Below are positions 1 through 5,797 of a DNA stretch of 7,628 nt, in pieces (the stretch's first letter is position 1; each line of letters begins with the position of its first letter). Origin of the DNA: Treponema sp. (lineage in GTDB: Bacteria > Spirochaetota > Spirochaetia > Treponematales > Treponemataceae); NCBI GenBank assembly GCA_017613485.1, contig JAGADS010000166.1, positions 1 to 7,628 of the forward strand. The letters are read 5' to 3'. Below the pieces are notes generated by a model. It ran no database searches and was not told where the DNA came from. It saw nothing but the letters and a program-made list of their open reading frames with translations. Position numbers and translations under genes: made by a program.

Positions 1-34
1 ATCCATCAGCAATAAAAACTACAGCACTTTTCAT
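1..34 (-). CDS. DJ-1/PfpI (ThiJ-like) family protein, N-terminal fragment
   Basis: Only the first eleven codons are in the window, reading MKSAVVFIADG from an ATG at 34. A GGGG ribosome-binding core at 41-44 lies 6 nt upstream, the same style as two other genes here. The strand-plus-turn pattern (hydrophobic AVVFIADG, next codon beginning with T) matches the start of DJ-1/PfpI proteins, which commonly open with a V-x-x-ADGFEE motif; in those proteins the following Glu supports the nucleophilic Cys of the protein-repair or deglycase-like site. The catalytic residues are outside the window, so the assignment rests on eleven residues and is tentative. It lies 17 nt downstream of the small membrane protein gene and is probably co-transcribed with it. 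Confidence 0.55.
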   Translation of the reverse strand, partial: MKSAVVFIADG

Positions 35-51
35 GTCATTCCCCTTTGATA

Positions 52-240
52 TTATTTTTTGCCTTTAACATTGTTTACAAAGAAACCAGCACATACCAAT
101 GTGATAAGAAGGAATACTATCATCTGAGGCACTCTGCGGAAATAAAGATTCCAGCCAAAAAGGAAAGCACCGATACAGAATCCAACAATTGACAAAACAG
201 TAACAATCTTTTTTCCAGTAATTTTATTTTCTTCACTCAT
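52..240 (-). CDS. small two-helix membrane protein of unknown function
   Basis: This gene encodes 62 residues starting MSEENKITGKK. I chose the ATG at 240 because a strong GAGGAG (248-253 on the complementary strand) sits 7 nt upstream; a TTG five codons earlier would place that Shine-Dalgarno inside the gene. There are two hydrophobic segments, about residues 12-34 and 40-56, joined by a short basic loop (YFRRVPQ), and a basic C-terminus (VKGKK). This pattern predicts a hairpin in the inner membrane with both ends in the cytoplasm. I do not recognise a family. A good promoter lies directly upstream at 270-298, and the DJ-1-like gene follows after 17 nt, so the two probably form an operon. 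Function is unknown. Confidence 0.7.
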   Translation of the reverse strand: MSEENKITGKKIVTVLSIVGFCIGAFLFGWNLYFRRVPQMIVFLLITLVCAGFFVNNVKGKK

Positions 241-269
241 TTTTTTACTCCTCAAAAAAACTTAATTCA

Positions 270-298
270 ATTCTATATTTTTACATGAATTTTGTCTA
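270..298 (-). promoter_or_regulatory. sigma-70 type promoter for the small membrane protein operon
   Basis: On the minus strand, TAGACA (293-298; 5 of 6 matches to TTGACA) and TAGAAT (270-275; 5 of 6 matches to TATAAT) are separated by exactly 17 bp. The predicted start near 263-264 gives a leader of about 23 nt that contains the GAGGAG ribosome-binding site. The call is from consensus matching only. Confidence 0.6.
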
Positions 299-333
299 CT
301 TTCAATTCAATCAGGAACAGTAGAAAATTTCAC

Positions 334-362
334 TTGAAATTCTACAATACTTACTATAAAAT
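334..362 (+). promoter_or_regulatory. sigma-70 type promoter of the REC-STAS-REC / kinase operon
   Basis: TTGAAA (334-339) and TAAAAT (357-362) are separated by 17 bp. A transcript starting the usual distance downstream would begin at about 369, immediately before the ATG at 370, so the message would have almost no leader. No Shine-Dalgarno sequence precedes this ATG, which fits that reading. The -10 element lies within a 25-bp dyad (347-371). A shifted -10 TATAAA at 355-360 is possible but gives a poor 15-bp spacer. Confidence 0.5.
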
Positions 363-371
363 AGTATGTAT
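347..371. repeat. 25-bp inverted repeat over the -10 element and start codon (candidate operator)
   Basis: The left arm ATACTTACTAT (347-357) and the right arm ATAGTATGTAT (361-371) are reverse complements at 10 of 11 positions (one T:T mismatch, 351/367), around a central AAA. The dyad covers the predicted -10 box, the predicted transcription start and the first two bases of the ATG at 370. The absence of a T-run and its position at the promoter argue against a terminator. A binding site for a dimeric regulator is the simplest reading; an RNA hairpin is unlikely because most of the left arm would lie upstream of the transcript. Confidence 0.5.
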
Positions 372-1608
372 GAAACAGGTTCTTTTGGTTGATGCCTCTC
401 CTATTTTCATGGAGTTCTTGAAGGATAAATTACTCGCAGAGCAGCTTAAGGTTGAGACGGCTGCAGGCAACAGGGATGCATTTCAAAAAATGGTCAGCCT
501 TATGCCCGACTTGGTCATTGTAGACGTAGAGTCAGATATTACGAGCATTCAGGATTTTCTGGACAACAAGATCTCGGAACCGAATGCGGCAAAGCTCCCG
601 ATGATTATCGTAGGTCCTGAGATTCCACGCTCCAGCATCTCAAATCTGGTGAAATACGGGGTCTTTAACTATTTTTCAAAGCCAGTCAAATTCGATGTTT
701 TTTTAGCGGCTATAGGTCGCATCATCAAAACCCGTATTACAATAGACGAGACCCCCAGCGTTATTGAAACCCACGTAAACGGCAACATAATTTTCGTTGA
801 CATTGCACAGGGGCTCAACCGTGACAAAATCGAGATACTCAAATACCAGCTTGACGAGATTGTTGAAAAAAACAAAATGCACGATCCCAAAATCATCATC
901 CTGATGACAAGCCTGGATTTGACTTTTGTAGACGGAACAAACCTTGAGATTCTTTTTGACAACCTTATCAAGGCTTTTGCATTAAAGAACATCAAGGTTC
1001 TTTCGCTCAATAAATTTACCAATGATCTTCTGGAAGGACACCCGACATACCACGGAATTGAAGTTGCGGAAAACCTTAACGACGTCCTTAATTCGCTTGT
1101 TGACGGCGGAACAACCTATGATGACGTAAGCGATATTGTCTCAGACAAGATTCTCTTTGCGGATGATGAATCTGTTGCAAGCTCCATCGACACACGCTTC
1201 AGCACAGACAACGGCGGTTCGGCACAGGCAGGAGGAGAAAACAGCTCCACCATAAGAATTGCTGTTGTAGACAAGGATCCGGCAACCCATGACCTTCTTC
1301 TTCCTTCTTTCCAGAGCATAAATGCAGAAAGCGTATTTTTCGATAACGGCACAAGTTTTGTAGAGGCAATCGCAAAGGAACAGTTTGATGTCATCATCAT
1401 GGATCTGTTTCTTGGAGACGTTAACGGTCTTGATATTCTGCGAAACCTTCAGAGGCAGGGATTTACGACACCGATAATCATTTACTCACAGGCCTCAAGC
1501 AAGGAAGTCGTCATACAGTCGTTGAGTCTTGGAGCAAGAACCTATCTTGTAAAGCCACAGAAACCGGCAGTCATCATTCAAAAGGCACTTGGAGTCCTGA
1601 ACAGTTAG
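370..1608 (+). CDS. REC-STAS-REC regulatory protein without DNA-binding domain
   Basis: The protein has 412 residues and should be cytoplasmic. The first receiver (1-120) has a hydrophobic strand then D8, phospho-acceptor D52 and K104 in SKP; the usual second acidic residue after D8 is Ala9. Residues about 137-245 have the alternating strand/helix pattern of a STAS (anti-anti-sigma) domain, with FVDGTNLEIL where the family has D-S-S-G-L. A polar Gly/Ser/Asp linker follows (about 248-294). The second receiver (295-412) looks complete: D301 and D303, D345 in MDLFLGD, S373, K395. I chose ATG 370 because MKQVLLVD is a typical receiver start; the longer reading from TTG 292 adds 26 atypical residues with no ribosome-binding site. 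The kinase gene begins 4 nt after the stop. It probably accepts phosphate from that kinase and acts through STAS protein contacts, not DNA binding. Receiver calls are firm; STAS is good but remote. Confidence 0.85.
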   Translation: MKQVLLVDASPIFMEFLKDKLLAEQLKVETAAGNRDAFQKMVSLMPDLVIVDVESDITSIQDFLDNKISEPNAAKLPMIIVGPEIPRSSISNLVKYGVFNYFSKPVKFDVFLAAIGRIIKTRITIDETPSVIETHVNGNIIFVDIAQGLNRDKIEILKYQLDEIVEKNKMHDPKIIILMTSLDLTFVDGTNLEILFDNLIKAFALKNIKVLSLNKFTNDLLEGHPTYHGIEVAENLNDVLNSLVDGGTTYDDVSDIVSDKILFADDESVASSIDTRFSTDNGGSAQAGGENSSTIRIAVVDKDPATHDLLLPSFQSINAESVFFDNGTSFVEAIAKEQFDVIIMDLFLGDVNGLDILRNLQRQGFTTPIIIYSQASSKEVVIQSLSLGARTYLVKPQKPAVIIQKALGVLNS

Positions 1609-1612
1609 CAAA

Positions 1613-3589
1613 ATGGACAATAATTCCGTTATTTCAGGCTCAAGGTTTTTGGCAAGTACACTCCACGAAATCAGGACACCCTTGCAGACAATCATAAGCA
1701 CGACGGAGTTAATCCAGGATACACCTCTAAACAAGGAACAGCGCGAATATGTAAGACAGATTGAATTCAGCGCGGACGTTCTTCTTCAGCTTGCAAATGA
1801 CGTGCTTGACTTCACAAAACTCACTTCGGGCGAAATGCAGATGGAGAACATTCCGTTTGACGTATCGGAGCTTGTTGAGCATGTGGTTGATCTTGTTGCC
1901 ATAGAAGCGTTTGAAAAAGGCCTTGAAATCACGACAGACATTGATCCCTGCATTCCAAAAATGATAATGGGCGACCCGACACGAATGCAGCAGGTGATAC
2001 TTAATCTTGTAAAAAATGCCGTTAAGTTCACCGAGAAAGGCTACATCTTTGTTTCCGTGCAGCGGCAGGACAACAGGCTTTACTTTCAAGTTGAAGACTC
2101 AGGAATCGGTGTTCCAGTTGAAAAGCAGAGTCTTATATTCAATCAATTTTATCAGGTTGATGCCTCCACAACAAGGCGTTACGGCGGCTCAGGACTTGGA
2201 CTTGCAATATGCAAGAGAATCATGGATCTTACAGGCGGTTCCATAGGAGTAAAGTCTAATCCCACCGGCGGTTCAATTTTCTGGTTTACAACTCCACTTA
2301 CATGCGTGACTCTTGAAAACGAAAAACAGTTTGAGCTTGAGATTCCATCAACATCAAACATGCTGATAGTCGATGACAATAAATTCAGCCTGCGGAGTAT
2401 GGTTGATAAACTGAAAGGCCTGGGCATCCGATCTGTGCAAACTGCGGAGAGCGGAAATGAGGCACTGCAGAAACTCCAGGATGCTTATGAGAAAGGACAC
2501 CCGTTTACCCTTGCATTCATAGACATGCTTATGCCGGGAATGGACGGATGGTATCTTGCGGCAGAAATCAACAGCAACCCGAAAATCAACAACATGAAGC
2601 TATACCTGATGGTGCCAGAGGGGCAGATGAAGGGAGAGGCAAAGATGAAGTTCCTTAACTGGTTCAACGGTTACCTCTACAAGCCAATAAAACGCTATCA
2701 GCTGCTCAATACACTGGTTGAGGCATTTACACAGCCTTTTGAGCTGGAGCCGGATGATTCAAGAATTGCAGGAGGAACATCTTTCTCTACCCCATTGGCT
2801 ACAATTGAAAACACTCTCATGCTCGGAAAAACCGTACTTGTTGCGGAAGACCACCCGGTAAACAGAAAGATTCTTGTTTCATTCCTGGAGAAATTCGGGG
2901 CAAGGGTAATTCAGGCAGAGGACGGACAGCAGGCAGTCGTGCGTATCACGGAAACTCCTGACACCGACCTTATATTCATGGACATTCACATGCCGGGAAA
3001 AAGCGGACTTGATGCAACGGCAGAAATAAGGACCATGGGTTACAACGGCATCATAATAGCATGTACGGCAAACAATGATTCAAATGATTTCGCGGAATAC
3101 CACAAAATCGGAATAAACGACATTATGATCAAACCGTTCAAGAGGGATACAGTAAAGCAGATTCTGGAAAAATGGAACACGGTGCTTTCGTTCCCCAGGG
3201 CAAAGAGCATAATGACCATAGCAAGCGTAAACAGCAAGTCGCCTGGATTATGGGACATTGCCTCATTCATGGGTAAAACAGACAAAAGCCGCGAAAGGGC
3301 AGTTGCAATAATGCGGGAATACATAAGCAGCACGGAAAGGCTTTTAACGCAGATAAATATCAGGCTTGATCACGAGGAAAAGGAATACAAGAACCTCGAG
3401 TCACTTTCCAGAAAGGCAAAGGAGAACAGTTCCTCCATCAACAGCTCCAAACTGGCTGTCTCCGCAAGTAAAATGGAGCAGGCGGCCAAAGACAACAATC
3501 CAGTTGCACTTGAGGCAGCAAAAACAGATTTTGCCCTGGACTTTGTTGAGCTTAAAAAGCTAGTAAAGCAATGGAACAATTCATTTTAA
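1613..3589 (+). CDS. soluble hybrid histidine kinase (HisKA-HATPase-REC-REC, degenerate HPt)
   Basis: The protein has 658 residues with no signal peptide or membrane segment. HisKA starts almost at once, with H18 in LHEIRTPL as the autophosphorylated histidine. The ATP-binding domain (about 118-230) has the N box (N131, N135), G1 DSGIG (162-166), F box FNQFYQVD (176-183) and G2 GGSGLGLAI (191-199). Receiver 1 (249-372) has D254/D255, D304 and K357, but Val-Pro replaces the usual Thr/Ser in the LMVPEG strand. Receiver 2 (406-525) is complete: E412/D413, D457, T485, K507. Residues 555-658 are helical and align without gaps to an HPt domain, but the phospho-accepting His is Arg600. With no sensor region, input must come from a partner, perhaps the REC-STAS-REC protein encoded 4 nt upstream. 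No clear Shine-Dalgarno is near ATG 1613, suggesting translational coupling. Kinase identity is certain; the HPt call is inference. Confidence 0.93.
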   Translation: MDNNSVISGSRFLASTLHEIRTPLQTIISTTELIQDTPLNKEQREYVRQIEFSADVLLQLANDVLDFTKLTSGEMQMENIPFDVSELVEHVVDLVAIEAFEKGLEITTDIDPCIPKMIMGDPTRMQQVILNLVKNAVKFTEKGYIFVSVQRQDNRLYFQVEDSGIGVPVEKQSLIFNQFYQVDASTTRRYGGSGLGLAICKRIMDLTGGSIGVKSNPTGGSIFWFTTPLTCVTLENEKQFELEIPSTSNMLIVDDNKFSLRSMVDKLKGLGIRSVQTAESGNEALQKLQDAYEKGHPFTLAFIDMLMPGMDGWYLAAEINSNPKINNMKLYLMVPEGQMKGEAKMKFLNWFNGYLYKPIKRYQLLNTLVEAFTQPFELEPDDSRIAGGTSFSTPLATIENTLMLGKTVLVAEDHPVNRKILVSFLEKFGARVIQAEDGQQAVVRITETPDTDLIFMDIHMPGKSGLDATAEIRTMGYNGIIIACTANNDSNDFAEYHKIGINDIMIKPFKRDTVKQILEKWNTVLSFPRAKSIMTIASVNSKSPGLWDIASFMGKTDKSRERAVAIMREYISSTERLLTQINIRLDHEEKEYKNLESLSRKAKENSSSINSSKLAVSASKMEQAAKDNNPVALEAAKTDFALDFVELKKLVKQWNNSF

Positions 3590-3619
3590 TGAATGATTCT
3601 TTTTTAGAAGGGGAAAAAA

Positions 3620-4471
3620 ATGACATCCAAGACTAATTACCACATGCACACGACTTTCTGCGACGGAAAAAATACACCGGAACAGATGGTTCAGGAGGCA
3701 ATAAAAAGAGGATTCAGCACAATAGGATTCAGCGGACACTCAATGTTTCCATTTTCATCAGACTGGCACATTCCATACAAGGATCACTGGGAGTATGCAA
3801 AGGAAATAAGGCGTCTTGCGGAAGTATACAAAGATAAGATTGAAATACTTCTGGGCTATGAGTGTGACTATATTGCGGGAGTCTCATGTCCTGTAAAATC
3901 ACAGTATACCGACGAGATAAAGCCGGACTATCTGATTGGCGCGGTGCATTATGTTCCCGGAAACAAGGGATTCTACGGTGTTGACGGACCTTTTGAAAAA
4001 ACAAGGGAACAGATACAGAGGGTATACGGCGGAGACATTAAAAAAGCAGTTCAGGAATATTTTGAGTGCGAGAGGGAAATGCTTAAGGAAGGTGATTTTC
4101 AGATTCTTGCACACTGTGACCTGATAAAAATCCAGAATTCATCCAAGGCTCCTTATCCCCTTTTCAACGAAAACGAAAACTGGTACCGGGACTCGATAAA
4201 GGAAACAGCGGAAGCAATAGCAAAAAGCGGCGTATGCGTGGAGATAAACACAGGTGCAATAGCAAGGGGAAAACTTGACGTTCCCTATCCGTCACTGGAA
4301 TTCCTTGAGCTGTTACATGAGAAAAATGTACCTGTTACATTGAGCTCGGATGCACATTCAACAGAGCACATTGATTTTGCATTTGACATGGCTGCAAGGC
4401 TTGCACAAAAGGCCGGCTACACGGAATTCATGTATTTTTCCGGCGGCAGGTCTTTCATGCAGGAATTCTAA
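3620..4471 (+). CDS. PHP-domain phosphoesterase, histidinol-phosphatase (HisJ/HisK) family
   Basis: The protein has 283 residues, about the usual length for HisJ-type PHP phosphatases, which use a trinuclear metal site to hydrolyse L-histidinol phosphate in the penultimate step of histidine synthesis. The metal ligands expected of the fold are visible in order: HMH (H8, H10), D15 in CDG, H40 in GFSGHS, E81 in GYECDY, H110 in GAVHYVPG, H165 in LAHCDLIK, E208 in VEINTGA, and D244/H246 in SSDAHS. The start is supported by AAGGGG at 3608-3613 with 6 nt spacing. It follows the kinase by 30 nt with no terminator between, so it is probably read through from the signalling operon. No other histidine-biosynthesis gene is in the window, so a different phosphate ester substrate is possible. 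The fold and family are firm; the substrate is not. Confidence 0.88.
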   Translation: MTSKTNYHMHTTFCDGKNTPEQMVQEAIKRGFSTIGFSGHSMFPFSSDWHIPYKDHWEYAKEIRRLAEVYKDKIEILLGYECDYIAGVSCPVKSQYTDEIKPDYLIGAVHYVPGNKGFYGVDGPFEKTREQIQRVYGGDIKKAVQEYFECEREMLKEGDFQILAHCDLIKIQNSSKAPYPLFNENENWYRDSIKETAEAIAKSGVCVEINTGAIARGKLDVPYPSLEFLELLHEKNVPVTLSSDAHSTEHIDFAFDMAARLAQKAGYTEFMYFSGGRSFMQEF

Positions 4472-4484
4472 CAAGCCTTGGAGC

Positions 4485-4841
4485 TTAACGCGAGCGGCGT
4501 TCTTCCTCAGTCTGACAGTCTACACACAGAGGTGCATACGGAATCGAAAGAAGGCGTGCCTCCGGAATGTTCTTTTCGCACAAAAGGCAGCGTCCATAGG
4601 TATTCTGCTGAATGCGGTCCAGAGCATTGTTTATCATGTTAAGACGGCGTGTCTCATGATCGCTAAGCTCATTGAGCAGGTTTCCGTCTATTGCGGTTGA
4701 AGCCACATCAACCTCATCTCCGGGTTCCGAAGAACTTGCAAGAACGGCAGCTTCCTCATGGCGGTCCTTAAGCTTAGCTAATATTTCTTCCCTCATCTCA
4801 AGCAACTTTTTCTTCTGTTTTTCTACAAAGTCCTTTTTCAT
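4485..4841 (-). CDS. dksA: DksA/TraR-family zinc-finger transcription factor
   Basis: The protein has 118 residues. The N-terminal half is a charged coiled-coil hairpin (about 1-80) whose tip carries D42-E-V-D45-V-A47, matching the DxxDxA motif with which DksA reaches through the secondary channel of RNA polymerase. A C-terminal zinc ribbon has C85-x2-C88 and C106-x2-C109. DksA acts with ppGpp to tune rRNA and amino-acid promoters in the stringent response; this is family knowledge. It is shorter than the roughly 150-residue enterobacterial DksA and similar to many TraR/YocK-type or spirochaete members, so the symbol should be read as family level. ATG 4841 is preceded by GGGG (4848-4851) at 6 nt spacing. 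It is divergent from infA, and its stop is 13 nt from the convergent PHP gene. Confidence 0.88.
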   Translation of the reverse strand: MKKDFVEKQKKKLLEMREEILAKLKDRHEEAAVLASSSEPGDEVDVASTAIDGNLLNELSDHETRRLNMINNALDRIQQNTYGRCLLCEKNIPEARLLSIPYAPLCVDCQTEEERRSR

Positions 4842-4855
4842 TTAAATCCCCTTTA

Positions 4856-4884
4856 TTGACAATTTATGCTATTTTGTACATACT
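4856..4884 (+). promoter_or_regulatory. infA promoter
   Basis: A perfect -35 TTGACA (4856-4861) is followed after 17 bp by CATACT (4879-4884; 4 of 6 matches to TATAAT). The predicted start near 4891 leaves a leader of about 42 nt to the GTG start of infA. The -10 overlaps the 10-bp palindrome at 4880-4889. Confidence 0.55.
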
Positions 4885-4896
4885 AGTATACGTATA
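4880..4896. repeat. two overlapping 10-bp palindromes between dksA and infA
   Basis: ATACTAGTAT (4880-4889) and TATACGTATA (4887-4896) are each perfect palindromes and overlap by three bases, with GTATAC (4886-4891) at the junction. They lie across the -10 boxes of both divergent promoters. They could be an operator or simply AT-rich promoter sequence. Confidence 0.4.
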
Positions 4897-4913
4897 AATC
4901 CTAAAAAAAGCAA
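4885..4913 (-). promoter_or_regulatory. candidate dksA promoter, overlapping the infA promoter
   Basis: On the minus strand TATACT (4885-4890; 5 of 6 matches to TATAAT) is preceded at 17 bp by TTGCTT (4908-4913; weak, only TTG matches). The start would fall near 4878-4879, giving a leader of about 37 nt with GGGG at 4848-4851. The -10 box abuts the infA -10, so RNA polymerase could probably occupy only one of the two promoters at a time. Confidence 0.35.
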
Positions 4914-4932
4914 ATAAATTCTGGAGGAATTT

Positions 4933-5154
4933 GTGGCTAATAAAGACGAAGCTATCGAAGTTGAAGGTGTGGTAAAGGAAGCCCTTCCAAACACTATGTT
5001 CCGTGTGGAACTGCAGAACCAGCATATCATTCTTGCTCATTTAAGCGGTAAAATGCGCAAACACTACATCCGTATAGTACCAGGAGATACAGTAAAAGTA
5101 GAGCTGTCTCCATACGACCTAAACCGCGGACGCATAATCTTCCGCGAGCGTTAA
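4933..5154 (+). CDS. infA: translation initiation factor IF-1
   Basis: The protein has 73 residues and is a single S1/OB-fold domain, the standard IF-1 length. Diagnostic stretches are [13 protein letters not shown] near the start, F-R-V-E-L and [15 protein letters not shown] in the middle, [13 protein letters not shown], and the C-terminal RGRIIFR. IF-1 binds the A site of the 30S subunit and helps IF-2 and IF-3 select the initiator tRNA. The start is GTG at 4933, fixed by a strong GGAGG at 4923-4927 with 5 nt spacing; a TTG two bases earlier is out of frame. The gene appears monocistronic, since the next gene is convergent 16 bp away. It is not beside rpmJ or secY, its place in many bacteria. 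Confidence 0.98.
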   Translation: MANKDEAIEVEGVVKEALPNTMFRVELQNQHIILAHLSGKMRKHYIRIVPGDTVKVELSPYDLNRGRIIFRER

Positions 5155-5180
5155 AAGTTAAAAACGGCTGTTATTTTTTT
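5155..5180. terminator. weak candidate bidirectional terminator between infA and the J-domain gene
   Basis: The 16-bp gap between convergent stops holds AACGGCTGTT, which can form only a three-pair stem, flanked by AAAAA on the left and a seven-T run on the right (5174-5180, inside the J-domain gene). On the opposite strand the same element is followed by a T-rich stretch. The base composition is terminator-like in both directions, but the stem is too short for confidence. Confidence 0.25.
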
Positions 5181-5770
5181 CCGGGGAATATGTATTTTAA
5201 TGCACGGAATGCATTTACAATTCCCTTAACACCAATACACAGACAGAGAATATTAACCGGCAGGAACCATATCAACAGGTCAAAGAATGCAAAACCGGCA
5301 ATTGCCTGCAGAAGACCGTTCAGGAGCATTGTGACTCCCTGACGCCTTGTGTATTTTGTGCTGGTATTTTTCGTTGTCCATGTGTAGGTGTTTTTCTTTT
5401 CCGTGGAATCCTGTGTGCCGCCTGCCTGCCTGAAAAACTCCCAGAAAGGACTGTCGCTTGAAGTCCAGTCGTACGAGCTGTATGAGCCGTAAGTCCCGTA
5501 ACTCTGTCCGTAACCAGAACTATTGCCCTGTGAGCCTGACGAAGAATAGCCCTGAGAGGAGCTTGAGCCGTACAGGTCATACTGGCGGCGCTTAGACTCG
5601 TCACCAAGCACTGAATAAGCCTCGTTTATCCTCTTGAATTTATCCTCTGCTTCCTTATTGCCCTCATTCCGGTCGGGATGATATTTAAAAGCCAGGTTTC
5701 TGTAGGCCTTTTTTATCTCATCGCTAGAGGCATTCTTATCTACTCCAAGTTCCCTGTACAGATCGTCCAT
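5171..5770 (-). CDS. membrane-anchored J-domain protein with Gly/Ser/Tyr/Gln linker
   Basis: The protein has 199 residues. An N-terminal J domain (about 2-67) carries the HPD motif at 31-33 in YHPDRN, followed by [15 protein letters not shown] and the RRQYD end motif; it should stimulate ATP hydrolysis by a DnaK-type chaperone. Residues 68-100 consist only of Gly, Ser, Tyr, Gln, Asn and Thr with six tyrosines. A polar Thr/Lys region follows, then two hydrophobic segments (about 146-169 and 171-188) and a basic end (FPGKK). It lacks the zinc-finger and substrate-binding domains of true DnaJ, so it is a class C co-chaperone, probably membrane-held with the J domain in the cytoplasm. ATG 5770 has only a weak upstream site. 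It lies 84 nt after the Smr gene and converges with infA. Confidence 0.88.
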   Translation of the reverse strand: MDDLYRELGVDKNASSDEIKKAYRNLAFKYHPDRNEGNKEAEDKFKRINEAYSVLGDESKRRQYDLYGSSSSQGYSSSGSQGNSSGYGQSYGTYGSYSSYDWTSSDSPFWEFFRQAGGTQDSTEKKNTYTWTTKNTSTKYTRRQGVTMLLNGLLQAIAGFAFFDLLIWFLPVNILCLCIGVKGIVNAFRALKYIFPGKK

Positions 5771-5797
5771 AAAGTAAAGTTACTCAAATTTCTGTTT

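Noticed and set aside
241..255. Five-codon extension of the small membrane protein from a TTG at 255.
   Set aside because: It would put the GAGGAG ribosome-binding site inside the coding region; the ATG at 240 has ideal spacing from it.
292..369. N-terminal extension of the REC-STAS-REC protein from a TTG codon at 292.
   Set aside because: No ribosome-binding site precedes it, the 26 added residues are not receiver-like, the region holds the promoter and dyad, and MKQVLLVD at 370 is a normal receiver start.
1589..1612. GGAG at 1591-1594 as the kinase ribosome-binding site.
   Set aside because: It is about 18 nt from the ATG, too far to be effective; coupling across the 4-nt gap is more likely.
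1727..2089. 120-residue open frame antisense to the kinase, and similar long antisense frames at 669-1022, 1116-1400 and 3040-3333.
   Set aside because: Each lies within a well-supported gene on the other strand, has no ribosome-binding site or recognisable domain, and has the composition of a shadow frame.
4487..4501. Hairpin AACGC-GAGCG-GCGTT near the convergent ends of the PHP and dksA genes as a terminator.
   Set aside because: The stem has five pairs, no T-run follows in either direction, and it lies in the last codons of dksA.
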